DNA of 64,000 bases from Bacillota bacterium (GCA_023419605.1 JAEZXR010000123.1:32359-96358), one strand, 5' to 3'; shown: positions 46,186 to 55,480, counted from the first letter of the stretch. Program-made: numbers and translations. Notes: a model not told the origin generated them from the letters alone.

Positions 46186-46432
46186 ATAAAATACTGAAGG
46201 GTAAACAGATAACCGACCAACTGAGAATTGGAGGTTCCAGTTATTTATAATAGGCGTCCTTGAGCTTATACTGATAATATACAGTGTTAGTATGAAAAGA
46301 GGAGAGGTGCATGAAAAAATTGGGCCTTCAAGGTGTACGCTTTTCCGTTTTCCGGTATCCTTGCAGCTCTATCTGTTCAAGCCGATGTAAACAGTGATAT
46401 ACTATAAGTATGAATGCAGGAGGTGAGTTGTC

Positions 46433-48385
46433 ATGCTAAGCTTTCAAAAATCCAAGGATAATTGGGAAAACTATATAGTCAATCATCAAATATCGAAGGA
46501 CACCCGAAGAGAGATATCGGAATCATGGAGGAGATGCAGGAAGCTGGGGACGGATCCCTATGGAGGTATAGGACCGGAAGTCTCTGGAAAAGAGCTTGAT
46601 TCCCGGATCAAAGTGAAGGAAGAGCTCCTGTCCATTGCCAGACCCATTATGGACAGCGTATATGAGATTATTAAAGACACTGTGTACAGTGTAGTTATAA
46701 CGGATCAAGACGGCATTATTCTGGATGCGCTGATTACAGACCCCATTAGAATAAAATCTCAGGATCTTAATTTTTTACCGGGTTCAAAATGGGATGAAAA
46801 AAGTGTGGGGACCAATGCAATCGGGACTGCTTTAGCGATTGACCAACCCATTCAAGTTGTAGGCGCAGAGCATTATTGTATCACCCACCATGATTGGACC
46901 TGTTCAGCAGCACCCATCCATGACAGCAGAGGGAATATTATCGGCTGTCTGGATTTGTCGGGGAGGGTACAGGATGTTCATATCCATACCTTTGGTATTG
47001 CGGTTTCTGCTGCAAAAAGCATCGAGAAGCAAATGAAGATTCTGGAAACTTATAAATTGATGGATACGGTTTTCGAATCGATGCTGGACGGGTTGATGAT
47101 CGTTGATGAGGAATATCAAATCAAAAATGTCAATACTAAGTTTGCTTCCATTTTTATGTTGAATATGGAAGAGGTCTACAGATTGAACGTAAAAGACATG
47201 TTGAAGGATGTAGATGTTGAAAATACCGTATTTCGGAAAAAAAAGCAGGTGCGGTATGCGGACTGCAGCTTAACTGTTAAAAACAACCGGATCGATTGTA
47301 TGCTCAATATATTTCCGATTGAATTCGATCATAACGTCATCGGCGCCGGGTTAATCATCAGGGAATCAAAACAGGTAAGAAAGGAAGTCAACCAAATCGT
47401 AGGGTTTAAAGCCAACTACCAGTTTGAAAATATCATTACCCAGGATAAAAAAATGTTGGATACCATTTCCTTTGCAAAAAAAATAGCCAAAACCAACTGT
47501 ACTGTTTTGATTGAAGGAGAAAGTGGAACGGGAAAAGAACTTTTTGCCCAGTCCATTCATAATGCCAGCGGAAGGGCGGAGGGACCGTTTATTGCCATTA
47601 ATTGTGCTGCACTGCCAAAGGAATTGGTAGAAAGCGAGCTTTTCGGATATGATAAAGGTTCCTTTACAGGAGCCCTGAGGGAGGGAAATCCGGGAAAGTT
47701 TGAGCTTGCCAATGGGGGAACGATATTTTTAGATGAAATTGGGGAAATTCCTTTGGAGATTCAAGCGAAGTTGCTGCGGGTGCTGGATAACCATACCATC
47801 CGAAGGATCGGCGGCAAACACGAGAGATCCCTGGATGTACGGGTGATTGCAGCTACCAACCGGAATCTCCTTGAGGAGATATCCCGGAAGTCCTTCAGAA
47901 GCGATCTGTACTATCGCTTAAACGTTATTAACATTAAGTTGATCCCATTACGGGAACGTAAAGGAGACATTGTCAAGCTTGCAGAGTTTTTTCTGGAAGG
48001 CTTAAATAATGAAAACCTCCATAATCCTAAATATCTTAGCAGTTCCTTCAAAGAGGCAATCGAAAAATTTGAATGGGAGGGAAATGTGCGGGAAGTGCAG
48101 AATTCCATTCAGAGAGCGTATTATTTATGTGAGACAGACTGTATTGATGATTCCTGTTTGCCACAAAAACAAAATGAGGGTTTTATGAAATCCAGAGCAC
48201 TCTATGAGAATAAAAATTTTCAACAAATCGAAAAAGAGAGCATCATAAGTGCTTTGAACGAATGTAACGGGAATGTGATTGCAGCGGCAAAGCTTTTGAA
48301 TATCGGTAAGTCAACCATTTACCGGAAAATGGGAGAGTATGGTATAAACTTGTCCTCGGGCAGCAGAAGAGTTGTTTTCCAATAA
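46433..48385 (+). CDS. acoR: Sigma-54-dependent activator, AcoR-like
   Basis: A 650-residue regulator; AGGAGGTGA precedes the ATG. Residues about 60-205 are a GAF-type sensing domain (VGTNAIGTAL), residues about 210-330 a PAS-type domain. Residues about 335-575 are the AAA+ module: Walker A GESGTGKE (362-369) and the sigma-54-contact loop GSFTGA (409-414), one residue different from the common GAFTGA. The C-terminus is a Fis-type HTH (NVIAAAKLLNIGKSTIYRKM). It matches AcoR, the activator of acetoin catabolism. A -24/-12 promoter and the acetoin operon start about 325 bases after its stop, behind a terminator, so that operon is the evident target. Confidence 0.92.
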   Translation: MLSFQKSKDNWENYIVNHQISKDTRREISESWRRCRKLGTDPYGGIGPEVSGKELDSRIKVKEELLSIARPIMDSVYEIIKDTVYSVVITDQDGIILDALITDPIRIKSQDLNFLPGSKWDEKSVGTNAIGTALAIDQPIQVVGAEHYCITHHDWTCSAAPIHDSRGNIIGCLDLSGRVQDVHIHTFGIAVSAAKSIEKQMKILETYKLMDTVFESMLDGLMIVDEEYQIKNVNTKFASIFMLNMEEVYRLNVKDMLKDVDVENTVFRKKKQVRYADCSLTVKNNRIDCMLNIFPIEFDHNVIGAGLIIRESKQVRKEVNQIVGFKANYQFENIITQDKKMLDTISFAKKIAKTNCTVLIEGESGTGKELFAQSIHNASGRAEGPFIAINCAALPKELVESELFGYDKGSFTGALREGNPGKFELANGGTIFLDEIGEIPLEIQAKLLRVLDNHTIRRIGGKHERSLDVRVIAATNRNLLEEISRKSFRSDLYYRLNVINIKLIPLRERKGDIVKLAEFFLEGLNNENLHNPKYLSSSFKEAIEKFEWEGNVREVQNSIQRAYYLCETDCIDDSCLPQKQNEGFMKSRALYENKNFQQIEKESIISALNECNGNVIAAAKLLNIGKSTIYRKMGEYGINLSSGSRRVVFQ

Positions 48386-48440
48386 TTGCATCCCTAGGCT
48401 AAAGAGGTACATCAGGTTGTAAAAATATTTTTACTGATTT

Positions 48441-48488
48441 AAAAAATTTCCAAGATGAAATCTTCCGATTTCATCTTGGAAATTTTTT
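48441..48488 (+). terminator. Rho-independent terminator after the AcoR-like gene
   Basis: A 21-bp perfect stem (48441-48461 with 48468-48488) around CTTCCG, ending in a run of seven T. It separates the regulator transcript from the acetoin operon. Confidence 0.92.
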
Positions 48489-48608
48489 TATGGGAGCAAT
48501 AGGGCTTACCATGGAAAGTTACGACATTTTTATACGGTGAGTATGATCAAACCAGAACGGATCAAAACCGCTGCATGAAGTTTTAAAATGAGACAAATTT
48601 CCCACGGC

Positions 48609-48625
48609 ATTCCCAAAATGGGAAT
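48609..48625 (+). promoter_or_regulatory. Palindrome, candidate activator-binding site
   Basis: ATTCCCA-AAA-TGGGAAT is a perfect 7-bp palindrome centred about 95 bases upstream of the -24/-12 element, the usual distance for an enhancer-binding protein such as AcoR. Binding is inferred. Confidence 0.45.
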
Positions 48626-48708
48626 TTCTTTTTTATTCCCTTCAAAACCAAGCATTTAAAATACCCTATTTTTTAGATTGAACGAAGTTTGCAAAAGGAT
48701 TTTAATGT

Positions 48709-48724
48709 TGGCACGGAATTTGCT
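48709..48724 (+). promoter_or_regulatory. Sigma-54 (-24/-12) promoter of the acetoin operon
   Basis: TGGCACGGAATTTGCT matches the consensus TGGCAC-N5-TTGC exactly, with GG and GC at the right spacing. It lies 57 bases before the first ATG of the operon. Confidence 0.9.
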
Positions 48725-48780
48725 TATATAATTTATTGTACAGCCATTGTTATCAAAAGAGAGAGAAAGGAGCGAGGTCC

Positions 48781-49083
48781 ATGGGCTTAAAGGTGGCATT
48801 CCTGTTTTTGGCACCAAAGGCGGAGCCGAATATACACAAGTCGGAAGTGGAAACGGAAGAAGTACATTTGATAACCGTCGGTGTGAGTTCTTATGAGTCG
48901 GCGGTTGAGGTGGCAAAAAAATTAGCAGGGGAGGGTTACACGGCGATTGAACTGTGTGGAGGCTTTGGATACAGAGGTGTTGTGGAAGTGTCTGAAGCGG
49001 TAAAAGGAAAAGCTGCGGTCGGTGTTGTACGATTTGATATTCATCCCGGATTGGGAAACAGGAGCGGGGATGAGTTGTTCTGA
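48781..49083 (+). CDS. Conserved small protein (DUF6506-like), first gene of acetoin operon
   Basis: A 100-residue protein; AAAGGAG lies 8 bases before ATG 48781. It has a regular alpha/beta pattern with conserved-looking motifs AIELCGGFGYRGV and GVVRFDIHPGLG. I believe this is the family catalogued as DUF6506, but the name is from memory. It is the first gene behind the sigma-54 promoter, just before a Lin0512-type gene and acoA. Its place suggests an accessory role in acetoin metabolism, perhaps a small enzyme or ligand binder. Function unknown. Confidence 0.7.
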   Translation: MGLKVAFLFLAPKAEPNIHKSEVETEEVHLITVGVSSYESAVEVAKKLAGEGYTAIELCGGFGYRGVVEVSEAVKGKAAVGVVRFDIHPGLGNRSGDELF

Positions 49084-49088
49084 GGAGG

Positions 49089-49466
49089 GTGGTTGGTACG
49101 CGTCGTTATGTGATTGAATTTGGAATCGGTATGGATATGCATGGGCAGGATGTCAACAAAGCAGCACAAAAGGCAGTAAGGGATGCCATCTCCAAAAGCT
49201 GTTTAATCGGCTTGAAGGAAGTATTGGGTATCGCAGATGAGGATATGGATGAAAGGGTAGTTGTACGTGCCACTGTTGGGGTTTCAAGGCCAATGGAGAT
49301 CAATGAGGAAGAAATAAAGAAATGCCTGCCCCTGGGCAGGAAGCATGTAAAAGCGGTTTCGGGGGGAATGACGGTTCCAGGACTTTATTATCCGCGTTTC
49401 GGGGACAAAGACGATTCTATTGAAGTGGCCCTGGCCTGCATCGAAGTAAGCATAAAAAACGAGTAA
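49089..49466 (+). CDS. Lin0512-family conserved protein
   Basis: About 125 residues. Family members open with a RYVIEFG-like strand and GxDxHGQDV, as seen here (YVIEFGIGMDMHGQDVNKAA), and carry a C-terminal GGMTVPGLYYPRFG-like part. The start is uncertain: GTG 49089 directly abuts the GAGGAGGG site, while the next GTG at 49110 is about 20 bases away and would remove a conserved segment. It starts a few bases after the previous stop, so coupling is likely. Function is unknown; its repeated presence with acetoin genes is worth testing. Confidence 0.75.
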   Translation: MVGTRRYVIEFGIGMDMHGQDVNKAAQKAVRDAISKSCLIGLKEVLGIADEDMDERVVVRATVGVSRPMEINEEEIKKCLPLGRKHVKAVSGGMTVPGLYYPRFGDKDDSIEVALACIEVSIKNE

Positions 49467-49481
49467 TCGGGAGGGAATATT

Positions 49482-50468
49482 TTGAAGATATCAAATGAAT
49501 TGATTGTGAAAATGTATTGGCAAATGCTGAAAATACGGAAATTTGAAACAAAAGCGATGAATCTTTTCGCAGAAGGTAAGATACCGGGATTTGTTCATTT
49601 ATATATTGGGGAAGAGGCTGTGGCCGCCGGTACTTGTGCCAATTTGAACGATACGGACTATATCACAAGTACCCATCGGGGCCATGGACATATTCTGGCC
49701 AAGGGTGGGGACCTCAAGTACATGATGGCAGAGCTTTTCGGAAAAGAGACCGGCTATTGTAAAGGGAAAGGCGGTTCCATGCATATCGCAGATGCCACTA
49801 AAGGGATTTTGGGCGCCAATGGAATTGTAGGTGCCGGTCACAATATTGCCACCGGCGCAGCACTGAGCGCACAATACAGGGGTACGGACCAGGTTTGCGT
49901 CTGCTTCTTCGGGGATGCTTCCACCAATCAGAGTACATTCCATGAAGCGATGAATCTAGCCAGCATCTGGAAGTTGCCGGTGGTCTTTGTGTGTGAAAAT
50001 AATTTATATGGAATTTCCATGAGCCAAGCCCGCCATCAGGCCATCACGGATATTGCCGACCGCGCAGCAGCCTATAACATGCCGGGGGTGACTGTGGATG
50101 GAAATGATGTTTTTGCCGTTTATGAAGCGGTGAATGAGGCAGTAAAAAGGGCAAGGGAAGGGAAAGGGCCCACATTGGTTGAGTGTAAAACCTACCGGCA
50201 CCGGGGACATTTTGAGGGAGACCCGACAACCTACAGGGAGCAGGAAGAAGTTAGGGAGTGGATGAAAAGAGATCCGATTCCGAGACTGGAAGAATTCATG
50301 TTGAAAAACGGCGTCCTGACAGAAGTACAGCAGTCGGAAATTCAAGAAGAGGTCAATACGCTTATTGAGGAAGCAATCGATTTTGCGCTGACCAGCAGTA
50401 CACCACCGAAGGAATCTGCGGTGGAAGATATTTATTCCGACATCATTGAGGAGGTACGTGTCAGATGA
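49482..50468 (+). CDS. acoA: Acetoin dehydrogenase E1 component, alpha subunit
   Basis: A 328-residue thiamine-diphosphate enzyme subunit starting at TTG 49482, with GGGAGGG 6 bases upstream. The Mg-ThDP motif runs from GDASTNQ to CENN about 30 residues later; the usual GDG is GDA here. HRGHGH, GSMHIAD and YRHRGHFEGDP are typical. E1 cleaves acetoin to acetaldehyde and a hydroxyethyl group that passes to lipoamide. Its stop overlaps the acoB start (ATGA). The presence of acoX and an AcoR-like activator supports acetoin rather than pyruvate as substrate. Confidence 0.92.
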   Translation: MKISNELIVKMYWQMLKIRKFETKAMNLFAEGKIPGFVHLYIGEEAVAAGTCANLNDTDYITSTHRGHGHILAKGGDLKYMMAELFGKETGYCKGKGGSMHIADATKGILGANGIVGAGHNIATGAALSAQYRGTDQVCVCFFGDASTNQSTFHEAMNLASIWKLPVVFVCENNLYGISMSQARHQAITDIADRAAAYNMPGVTVDGNDVFAVYEAVNEAVKRAREGKGPTLVECKTYRHRGHFEGDPTTYREQEEVREWMKRDPIPRLEEFMLKNGVLTEVQQSEIQEEVNTLIEEAIDFALTSSTPPKESAVEDIYSDIIEEVRVR

Positions 50469-51436
50469 GAAAAATAACCTATGCTGAAGGAATCCGGGAA
50501 GGGATGCGGATTAAAATGCAGGAAGACCCGAATGTGTTCATATTGGGGGAAGATGTGGGCGCTTTTGGAGGGTGCTTTGGGGTCACAACAGGATTGTTTA
50601 AGGAGTTTGGCGAAAAGAGGGTAAAGGATACCCCTATTTCCGAAGGCGTAATTATCGGAGCGGCAGTGGGCGCTGCAGCTACCGGGTTAAGGCCCATTGC
50701 AGAATTGATGTTTGTGGACTTTCTAACGGTAGGGATGGATCAACTCGTGAACCAGGCTGCAAAAATGCGATATATGTTCGGCGGGAAAATTTCCGTGCCT
50801 ATGGTGGTCCGTTTGCCGGCTGGCGGAGGCGTACGGGCAGCGGCGCAGCATTCCCAGTCCCTCGAAGCTTGGGTTACCCATATACCCGGACTCAAAGTCG
50901 TATATCCTTCCAATCCGCAAGACGCGATGGGACTCATGCTGACAGCCATCGAAGACGATAATCCGGTAATGTACCTGGAGCATAAAGCACTCTACGCTGT
51001 AAAAGGAGAGGTTGAAGATAAAGTTGAACCGATTCCTTTCGGTAAAGCGAAGGTAAAAAGAGAAGGCAGGGATGTCACAGTGATTACGTACGGCAAGCAG
51101 GTGTACGATGCCTTACATGCGTCGGAGGCGCTTTCAAAAGAAGGGATTGATGTGGAAGTCATCGACTTGCGGTCCTTGTATCCTTTCGATAAGGATACCA
51201 TTTTCAAATCCGTTGCAAAAACCAATCGAGTGCTGATTGTCACGGAAGAAAATAAAAGAGGCGGATTTGGCGGCGAGATTTCTGCAACGATCGCGGAAGA
51301 GTGCTTTGATGAATTGGACGCGCCGGTGGTAAGGGTCGGTGCATTAAACACACCCATTCCCTTTAGCCCGGAGCTGGAAGACTATGTTCTTCCCAGTGCG
51401 AAGGATATTATTCACGGAATTAAAAGAATGCTGTAA
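50465..51436 (+). CDS. acoB: Acetoin dehydrogenase E1 component, beta subunit
   Basis: A 323-residue partner of AcoA, overlapping its gene by four bases, so made in equal amounts. Family motifs are GEDVGAFGGCFGVT near residue 30, TPISEG, and the C-terminal VIDLRSLYPFD and EENKRGGFGGEI. It completes the ThDP site at the subunit interface. A 277-base stretch without gene follows before acoX, odd inside an operon. Confidence 0.93.
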   Translation: MRKITYAEGIREGMRIKMQEDPNVFILGEDVGAFGGCFGVTTGLFKEFGEKRVKDTPISEGVIIGAAVGAAATGLRPIAELMFVDFLTVGMDQLVNQAAKMRYMFGGKISVPMVVRLPAGGGVRAAAQHSQSLEAWVTHIPGLKVVYPSNPQDAMGLMLTAIEDDNPVMYLEHKALYAVKGEVEDKVEPIPFGKAKVKREGRDVTVITYGKQVYDALHASEALSKEGIDVEVIDLRSLYPFDKDTIFKSVAKTNRVLIVTEENKRGGFGGEISATIAEECFDELDAPVVRVGALNTPIPFSPELEDYVLPSAKDIIHGIKRML

Positions 51437-51713
51437 CGGGTGAAAACGAAGGGGGACTGAGAAAAAGGGGATGTAGAGGTGAATTCCTGAAAATATATCA
51501 TAGGGAGAGCCAATGTTGTCAGAGTAAGCATCAATCCTCACGCTAAATTCCGAACCAACGTCCCCATCTACCAAGCTTGGAAGAGGGGGCTAGGGATGAG
51601 GGTTGCAACTTAACCTGACGACATCGGTTTAATCCCCAAGACGCAGGATCTGCTCCTGAGGAAATTTGAGTTTTTTTACAGTATTCGATAGGTAAGGAGA
51701 GGGTGACGAAAAC
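51437..51713 (+). other. Unexplained 277-base intercistronic region between acoB and acoX
   Basis: No frame with a start is supported. It holds several GC-richer segments with short complementary pieces (for example CAGGA-TCTGC-TCCTG near 51642-51656, and CCCCATC opposite GATGAGGG). It could be a structured RNA or the remains of a lost gene. I recognise no known RNA family. Confidence 0.4.
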
Positions 51714-52715
51714 ATGTCCTCAATGGGTATAATAGCGAATCCTGCATCCGGAAAAGACATCCGGCGGCTCGTATCCCATGCAACGGTCATTGATAACAAC
51801 GAAAAGATAAATATGATGGAAAGAATTATCCTCGGAGCGCAGCAATGCGGGGTTGACAGGATTTATATTATGCCGGAGACCAATCAAATGGGATATAAGG
51901 CCCTGGACAAACTGCAAACCGCTAAAGAGCTTACGGCTCAAGTGGAGATCCTCGATATGCGGATATCTGCCACTGCGGGAGACAGCACGATGGCTGCCCG
52001 CATGCTGGATGAGATGAAGGTGGGGTGCCTGGTGGTACTGGGAGGAGATGGAACTCACCGGGCTGTTGCAAAAGGGATTCATCAGACACCGTTAATTGGG
52101 ATTTCAACAGGAACCAATAACGTTTACCCGGAGATGGTGGAGGGAACGGTAGCTGGAATGGCGGCTGGAGTTGTAGCTTCCGGCAGGTTTGCCAGACAGG
52201 ATGTATGTAAAAAAGATAAGAGAATAGAAATCTATAGGAACGGCAGCTTTATGGATATTGCTCTGGTGGATGCGGTGATTTCCAAAAGCTTGGTCCGGGG
52301 TGCAAAAGCGATTTGGGGTATGGAGGATATGGAAAAAGTATTTGTATCCAGGTGCCATCCTGCTTCCATAGGATTTTCCTCCGTTTTGGGCATGAAGCTG
52401 ATTGTACGCGAGGAAGATGACTTTGGCGCTTGTGCGGATATCAACGCAAGGTATTGTGAACTCATGGCTCCTGTTGGTGCCGGTTTGGTAATGCCAATTT
52501 GTATTGGAAAACCGGAAAAGTTACCTTTGGATGTTGAGTCTGTTTATATGGCGAATTTTGCCGGAATGATTGCTGTCGATGGTGAAAGAGAAATTGAATT
52601 TGAAGTGCAGGATCATTTGGCCTTTCGAATCACCAGAAACGGTCCTTATCATGTGGACGTTAAAAAAACTCTGGAGATGGCACAACAGAGTGGTTATTTT
52701 GAGCGGCCTCTATGA
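51714..52715 (+). CDS. acoX: AcoX, NAD-kinase-fold protein of acetoin operons
   Basis: A 333-residue protein; a GGAGAGGGTGA site precedes the ATG. It has the ATP-NAD kinase fold: MGIIANPASGKD at the N-terminus, the GGDGTHRAVAKG nucleotide motif near residue 105, and GISTGTNN. AcoX occurs in many aco operons but its reaction is not settled. It stands between the E1 and E2 genes, as expected. Confidence 0.9.
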   Translation: MSSMGIIANPASGKDIRRLVSHATVIDNNEKINMMERIILGAQQCGVDRIYIMPETNQMGYKALDKLQTAKELTAQVEILDMRISATAGDSTMAARMLDEMKVGCLVVLGGDGTHRAVAKGIHQTPLIGISTGTNNVYPEMVEGTVAGMAAGVVASGRFARQDVCKKDKRIEIYRNGSFMDIALVDAVISKSLVRGAKAIWGMEDMEKVFVSRCHPASIGFSSVLGMKLIVREEDDFGACADINARYCELMAPVGAGLVMPICIGKPEKLPLDVESVYMANFAGMIAVDGEREIEFEVQDHLAFRITRNGPYHVDVKKTLEMAQQSGYFERPL

Positions 52716-52753
52716 AGGATGGAAGATTTTAATAGAAAAGTGGGGGTATTTTC

Positions 52754-54073
52754 ATGGCTGAGTTTATAATTATGCCCAAACTGGGGCTTACAATGACGGA
52801 AGGAACGGTACTGAACTGGCGCAAGGCAGAAGGTGATACCATTGCTGCTGGGGAAGTATTATTTGATGTTGAAACCGATAAGCTGACAAATGAGATTGAA
52901 GCCACAGCCACTGGCGTATTGCGGAAGATCATGGTAAAAGAAGGTTCCGTTGAAGTGTTAAAACCTGTCGCGATTATCGGTACAGCGGAGGAAGATATTT
53001 CCGCTTTATGGAGTGGCAGTCCTGCTGTGGAGGAAAGCAAGCAGGAGAATGAAAATCATACTGAAAATACGGAGATCGTTCAAAATAATTCCGTGACAGA
53101 TGGAGCATTGGAGGGGGAAAGAAGGAAAGTATCGCCCAAAGCCAGGAGACTGGCAAAAGAGCTTGAGGTCGAGGTGGCCCTGGTGACAGGAACCGGCCCC
53201 TTAGGGAGAATCACAAAAAAGGATGTACTCTATTACAAGGAAAATAACAAGGCACAGAAGGTAAAAGTATCGCCTGCAGCAGCAAAGATGGCGGAAGGGC
53301 TGGGGGTGGATATACAGCAGATTCACAAAGCCGGAAGAATCATGAAAGACGATGTAGTTGAATACCGCAAAAATCAAGAACTGCTTGCTTATGTAAACCC
53401 GAAGGAAGAGCGGGTGCCCATGAGTGGAATGAGAAAGGTCATTGCAAAAAGAATGCTGGCAAGCCAGGAGATTTCTCCGACAGTCACTTATTCCCTGAGG
53501 GTGGATACCACCCAGCTTACGGCTGTAAGAAATCAGTTGAAAAATGCAGGTAAAGTGACATATACCGACCTGCTGGTGAAAATAGTTTCAAAGGTGCTCC
53601 TGGAATTCCCCTTATTAAATTGTTCCATTGATAACAATGAACTGATTTTTAGAAACTATGCCAGTATCGGTGTAGCGGTGGCACTGGAGGATGGGCTGGT
53701 AGTACCGGTGGTCCGGTATGCCAATAAAAAGGGACTGGCCGAAATCTCCAGAGAGATTAAGGAACTGGCTTCGAAAGCAAAGAATAATGAACTGGCGGCA
53801 GAGGATATGACGGGGGGGACATTTACGGTTACGAATTTGGGCATGTTTGGCATGGAGATGTTTACACCCATCATCAATCAACCGGAGGTAGCCATTTTGG
53901 GTGTAAATGCAATCGTGGATACACCGGTAGCCATCCATGGGCAAGTTGTTATCAAGCCGTTGATGAATCTTAGCCTAACAGCAGACCATAGGGCGGTGGA
54001 CGGCTCAGTTGCGGCACAGTTCATGTCGAGAATCAGGGAATACGTTGAAAACCCCATGATCTTACTGTTATAA
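52754..54073 (+). CDS. acoC: Acetoin dehydrogenase E2 component (dihydrolipoamide acetyltransferase) with two E3-binding-like domains
   Basis: A 439-residue core protein. Residues 1-77 are a lipoyl domain with Lys43 (VETDKLTNE). After a linker come two peripheral-subunit-binding domains in tandem: residues about 125-161 (VSPKARRLAKE...GTGPLGRITKKDV) and a shorter one at 171-204 (VSPAAAKMAEG...KAGRIMKDDV). Residues about 219-439 are the catalytic domain with HRAVDGS (His412, Asp416). It passes the acetyl group to CoA. One such binding domain is usual, so the second is a noteworthy feature. Confidence 0.92.
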   Translation: MAEFIIMPKLGLTMTEGTVLNWRKAEGDTIAAGEVLFDVETDKLTNEIEATATGVLRKIMVKEGSVEVLKPVAIIGTAEEDISALWSGSPAVEESKQENENHTENTEIVQNNSVTDGALEGERRKVSPKARRLAKELEVEVALVTGTGPLGRITKKDVLYYKENNKAQKVKVSPAAAKMAEGLGVDIQQIHKAGRIMKDDVVEYRKNQELLAYVNPKEERVPMSGMRKVIAKRMLASQEISPTVTYSLRVDTTQLTAVRNQLKNAGKVTYTDLLVKIVSKVLLEFPLLNCSIDNNELIFRNYASIGVAVALEDGLVVPVVRYANKKGLAEISREIKELASKAKNNELAAEDMTGGTFTVTNLGMFGMEMFTPIINQPEVAILGVNAIVDTPVAIHGQVVIKPLMNLSLTADHRAVDGSVAAQFMSRIREYVENPMILLL

Positions 54074-54085
54074 GGAGGAAAGAAT

Positions 54086-55480
54086 ATGAGAGTAGTTGTT
54101 CTTGGTGGAGGACCGGGAGGGTATGTAGCGGCAATACGGGCGGCACAAATGGGTGCCGAGGTGACTCTGATTGAAAGAAAATACATTGGGGGCACCTGCC
54201 TGAACGTAGGCTGCATTCCGACCAAGGTATTGCTTCATACGGCAGAACTGCTGACCGTATTGAGCCAGGATGCAAAAGAACTGGGAATCAAGGTATCCGG
54301 TGTCGGCGTGGATTGGAATCAGCTGCAAAGCAGAAAAGAGAAGATCATTAAACAATTAACGGGAGGAATCGATTCCCTGCTAAAAAGCAACAGTGTTGCT
54401 AAAATTATGGGAAACGGCGTATTCCTCAATAAGAAGCAGATAGAAGTTGCACTGGCCGACGGCAGGAAGCAAATCGTAGATTTTGACGCAGCCATTATTG
54501 CTACCGGCTCTGAGCCTACCATTGTACCTATTCCGGGAGTGGATGCAGAAGGGGTGATTACAAGTGATGAAGCCCTTTCCCTGAAAGAAATTCCCAAAAG
54601 TATGTGTATTATCGGGGGAGGCGTCATTGGAAGTGAATTTGCCAGTATTTACAGCAGTTTGGGGTGCAGCGTAACCATGATTGAAATGCTGCCGGATATT
54701 GTTGCCACCATGGACAAAGATGTTGTGAATTGCCTGAAAGTGGAACTTGCGAAGGCCGGTGTAAAGATTTATACCGATACTACTGTGGAAAGCATTGAAA
54801 AGACAGGAGAAGGATTGCGTGTTACTGCAAGCAACGCGGAAGGCAAGCAGTCCTTTACCGTTGAAAAAGTACTGCTTGCTATTGGGAGAAGGGCCGTTAC
54901 AAAGGGGCTGCGGTTGGAGGAAATCGGTATAAACCTGGACCGGGGGAGGATCTGCGTAAACCGGAAAATGCAAACCAGTATAGAGAACATCTATGCCGTA
55001 GGGGATTGCAAAGGGGGTGCCATGTTAGCCCATGTTGCTTCTGCGGAAGGCATCCTCGCTGCGGAAGCCATTATGAAAAAGCCGTCAGCCATTGATTTTA
55101 AAACAATCCCCTATTGTGTATATACCAAGCCTGAAATGGCAGCGGTGGGATTGACGGAAAGGCAAGCGAAAGAACAAGGTTATCAGGTGAAAACCGGTGT
55201 TTTCCCACTGCATGCCAATGGAAAATCAATGATTATGGGAGAGACCCATGGAGTCGTAAAATATGTGGTAGATGCAGTGACCGATGAAGTTCTGGGCCTT
55301 CATATGGCAGGCCCAAGGGCGACGGATTTAATCGTGGAAGGTGCTTTGGCCATTCGATTGGAAGCCACTGTAAATGAATTGACAACAACCATCCATGCGC
55401 ATCCAACTGTGGGAGAATCCCTTCACGAGGCCGCCCACGCAGTCCATCATACAGCGATACACCTGCCCAGACACCGATAG
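54086..55480 (+). CDS. acoL: Dihydrolipoamide dehydrogenase (E3) of the acetoin complex
   Basis: A 464-residue flavoprotein; AAGGAGG lies just before the ATG, 12 bases after acoC. FAD motif GGGPGGYVAA, redox disulfide Cys38/Cys43 (GGTCLNVGCIPTK), NAD motif IIGGGVIGSEFA, second FAD motif IYAVGDCKGG, and the catalytic His439/Glu444 pair (HPTVGE) are all present. There is no fused lipoyl domain. It reoxidises dihydrolipoamide with NAD+. Confidence 0.95.
   Translation: MRVVVLGGGPGGYVAAIRAAQMGAEVTLIERKYIGGTCLNVGCIPTKVLLHTAELLTVLSQDAKELGIKVSGVGVDWNQLQSRKEKIIKQLTGGIDSLLKSNSVAKIMGNGVFLNKKQIEVALADGRKQIVDFDAAIIATGSEPTIVPIPGVDAEGVITSDEALSLKEIPKSMCIIGGGVIGSEFASIYSSLGCSVTMIEMLPDIVATMDKDVVNCLKVELAKAGVKIYTDTTVESIEKTGEGLRVTASNAEGKQSFTVEKVLLAIGRRAVTKGLRLEEIGINLDRGRICVNRKMQTSIENIYAVGDCKGGAMLAHVASAEGILAAEAIMKKPSAIDFKTIPYCVYTKPEMAAVGLTERQAKEQGYQVKTGVFPLHANGKSMIMGETHGVVKYVVDAVTDEVLGLHMAGPRATDLIVEGALAIRLEATVNELTTTIHAHPTVGESLHEAAHAVHHTAIHLPRHR

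Noticed and set aside
51437..51713. Group II intron or T-box in the acoB-acoX gap
   Set aside because: No domain V sequence and no T-box motif could be found.
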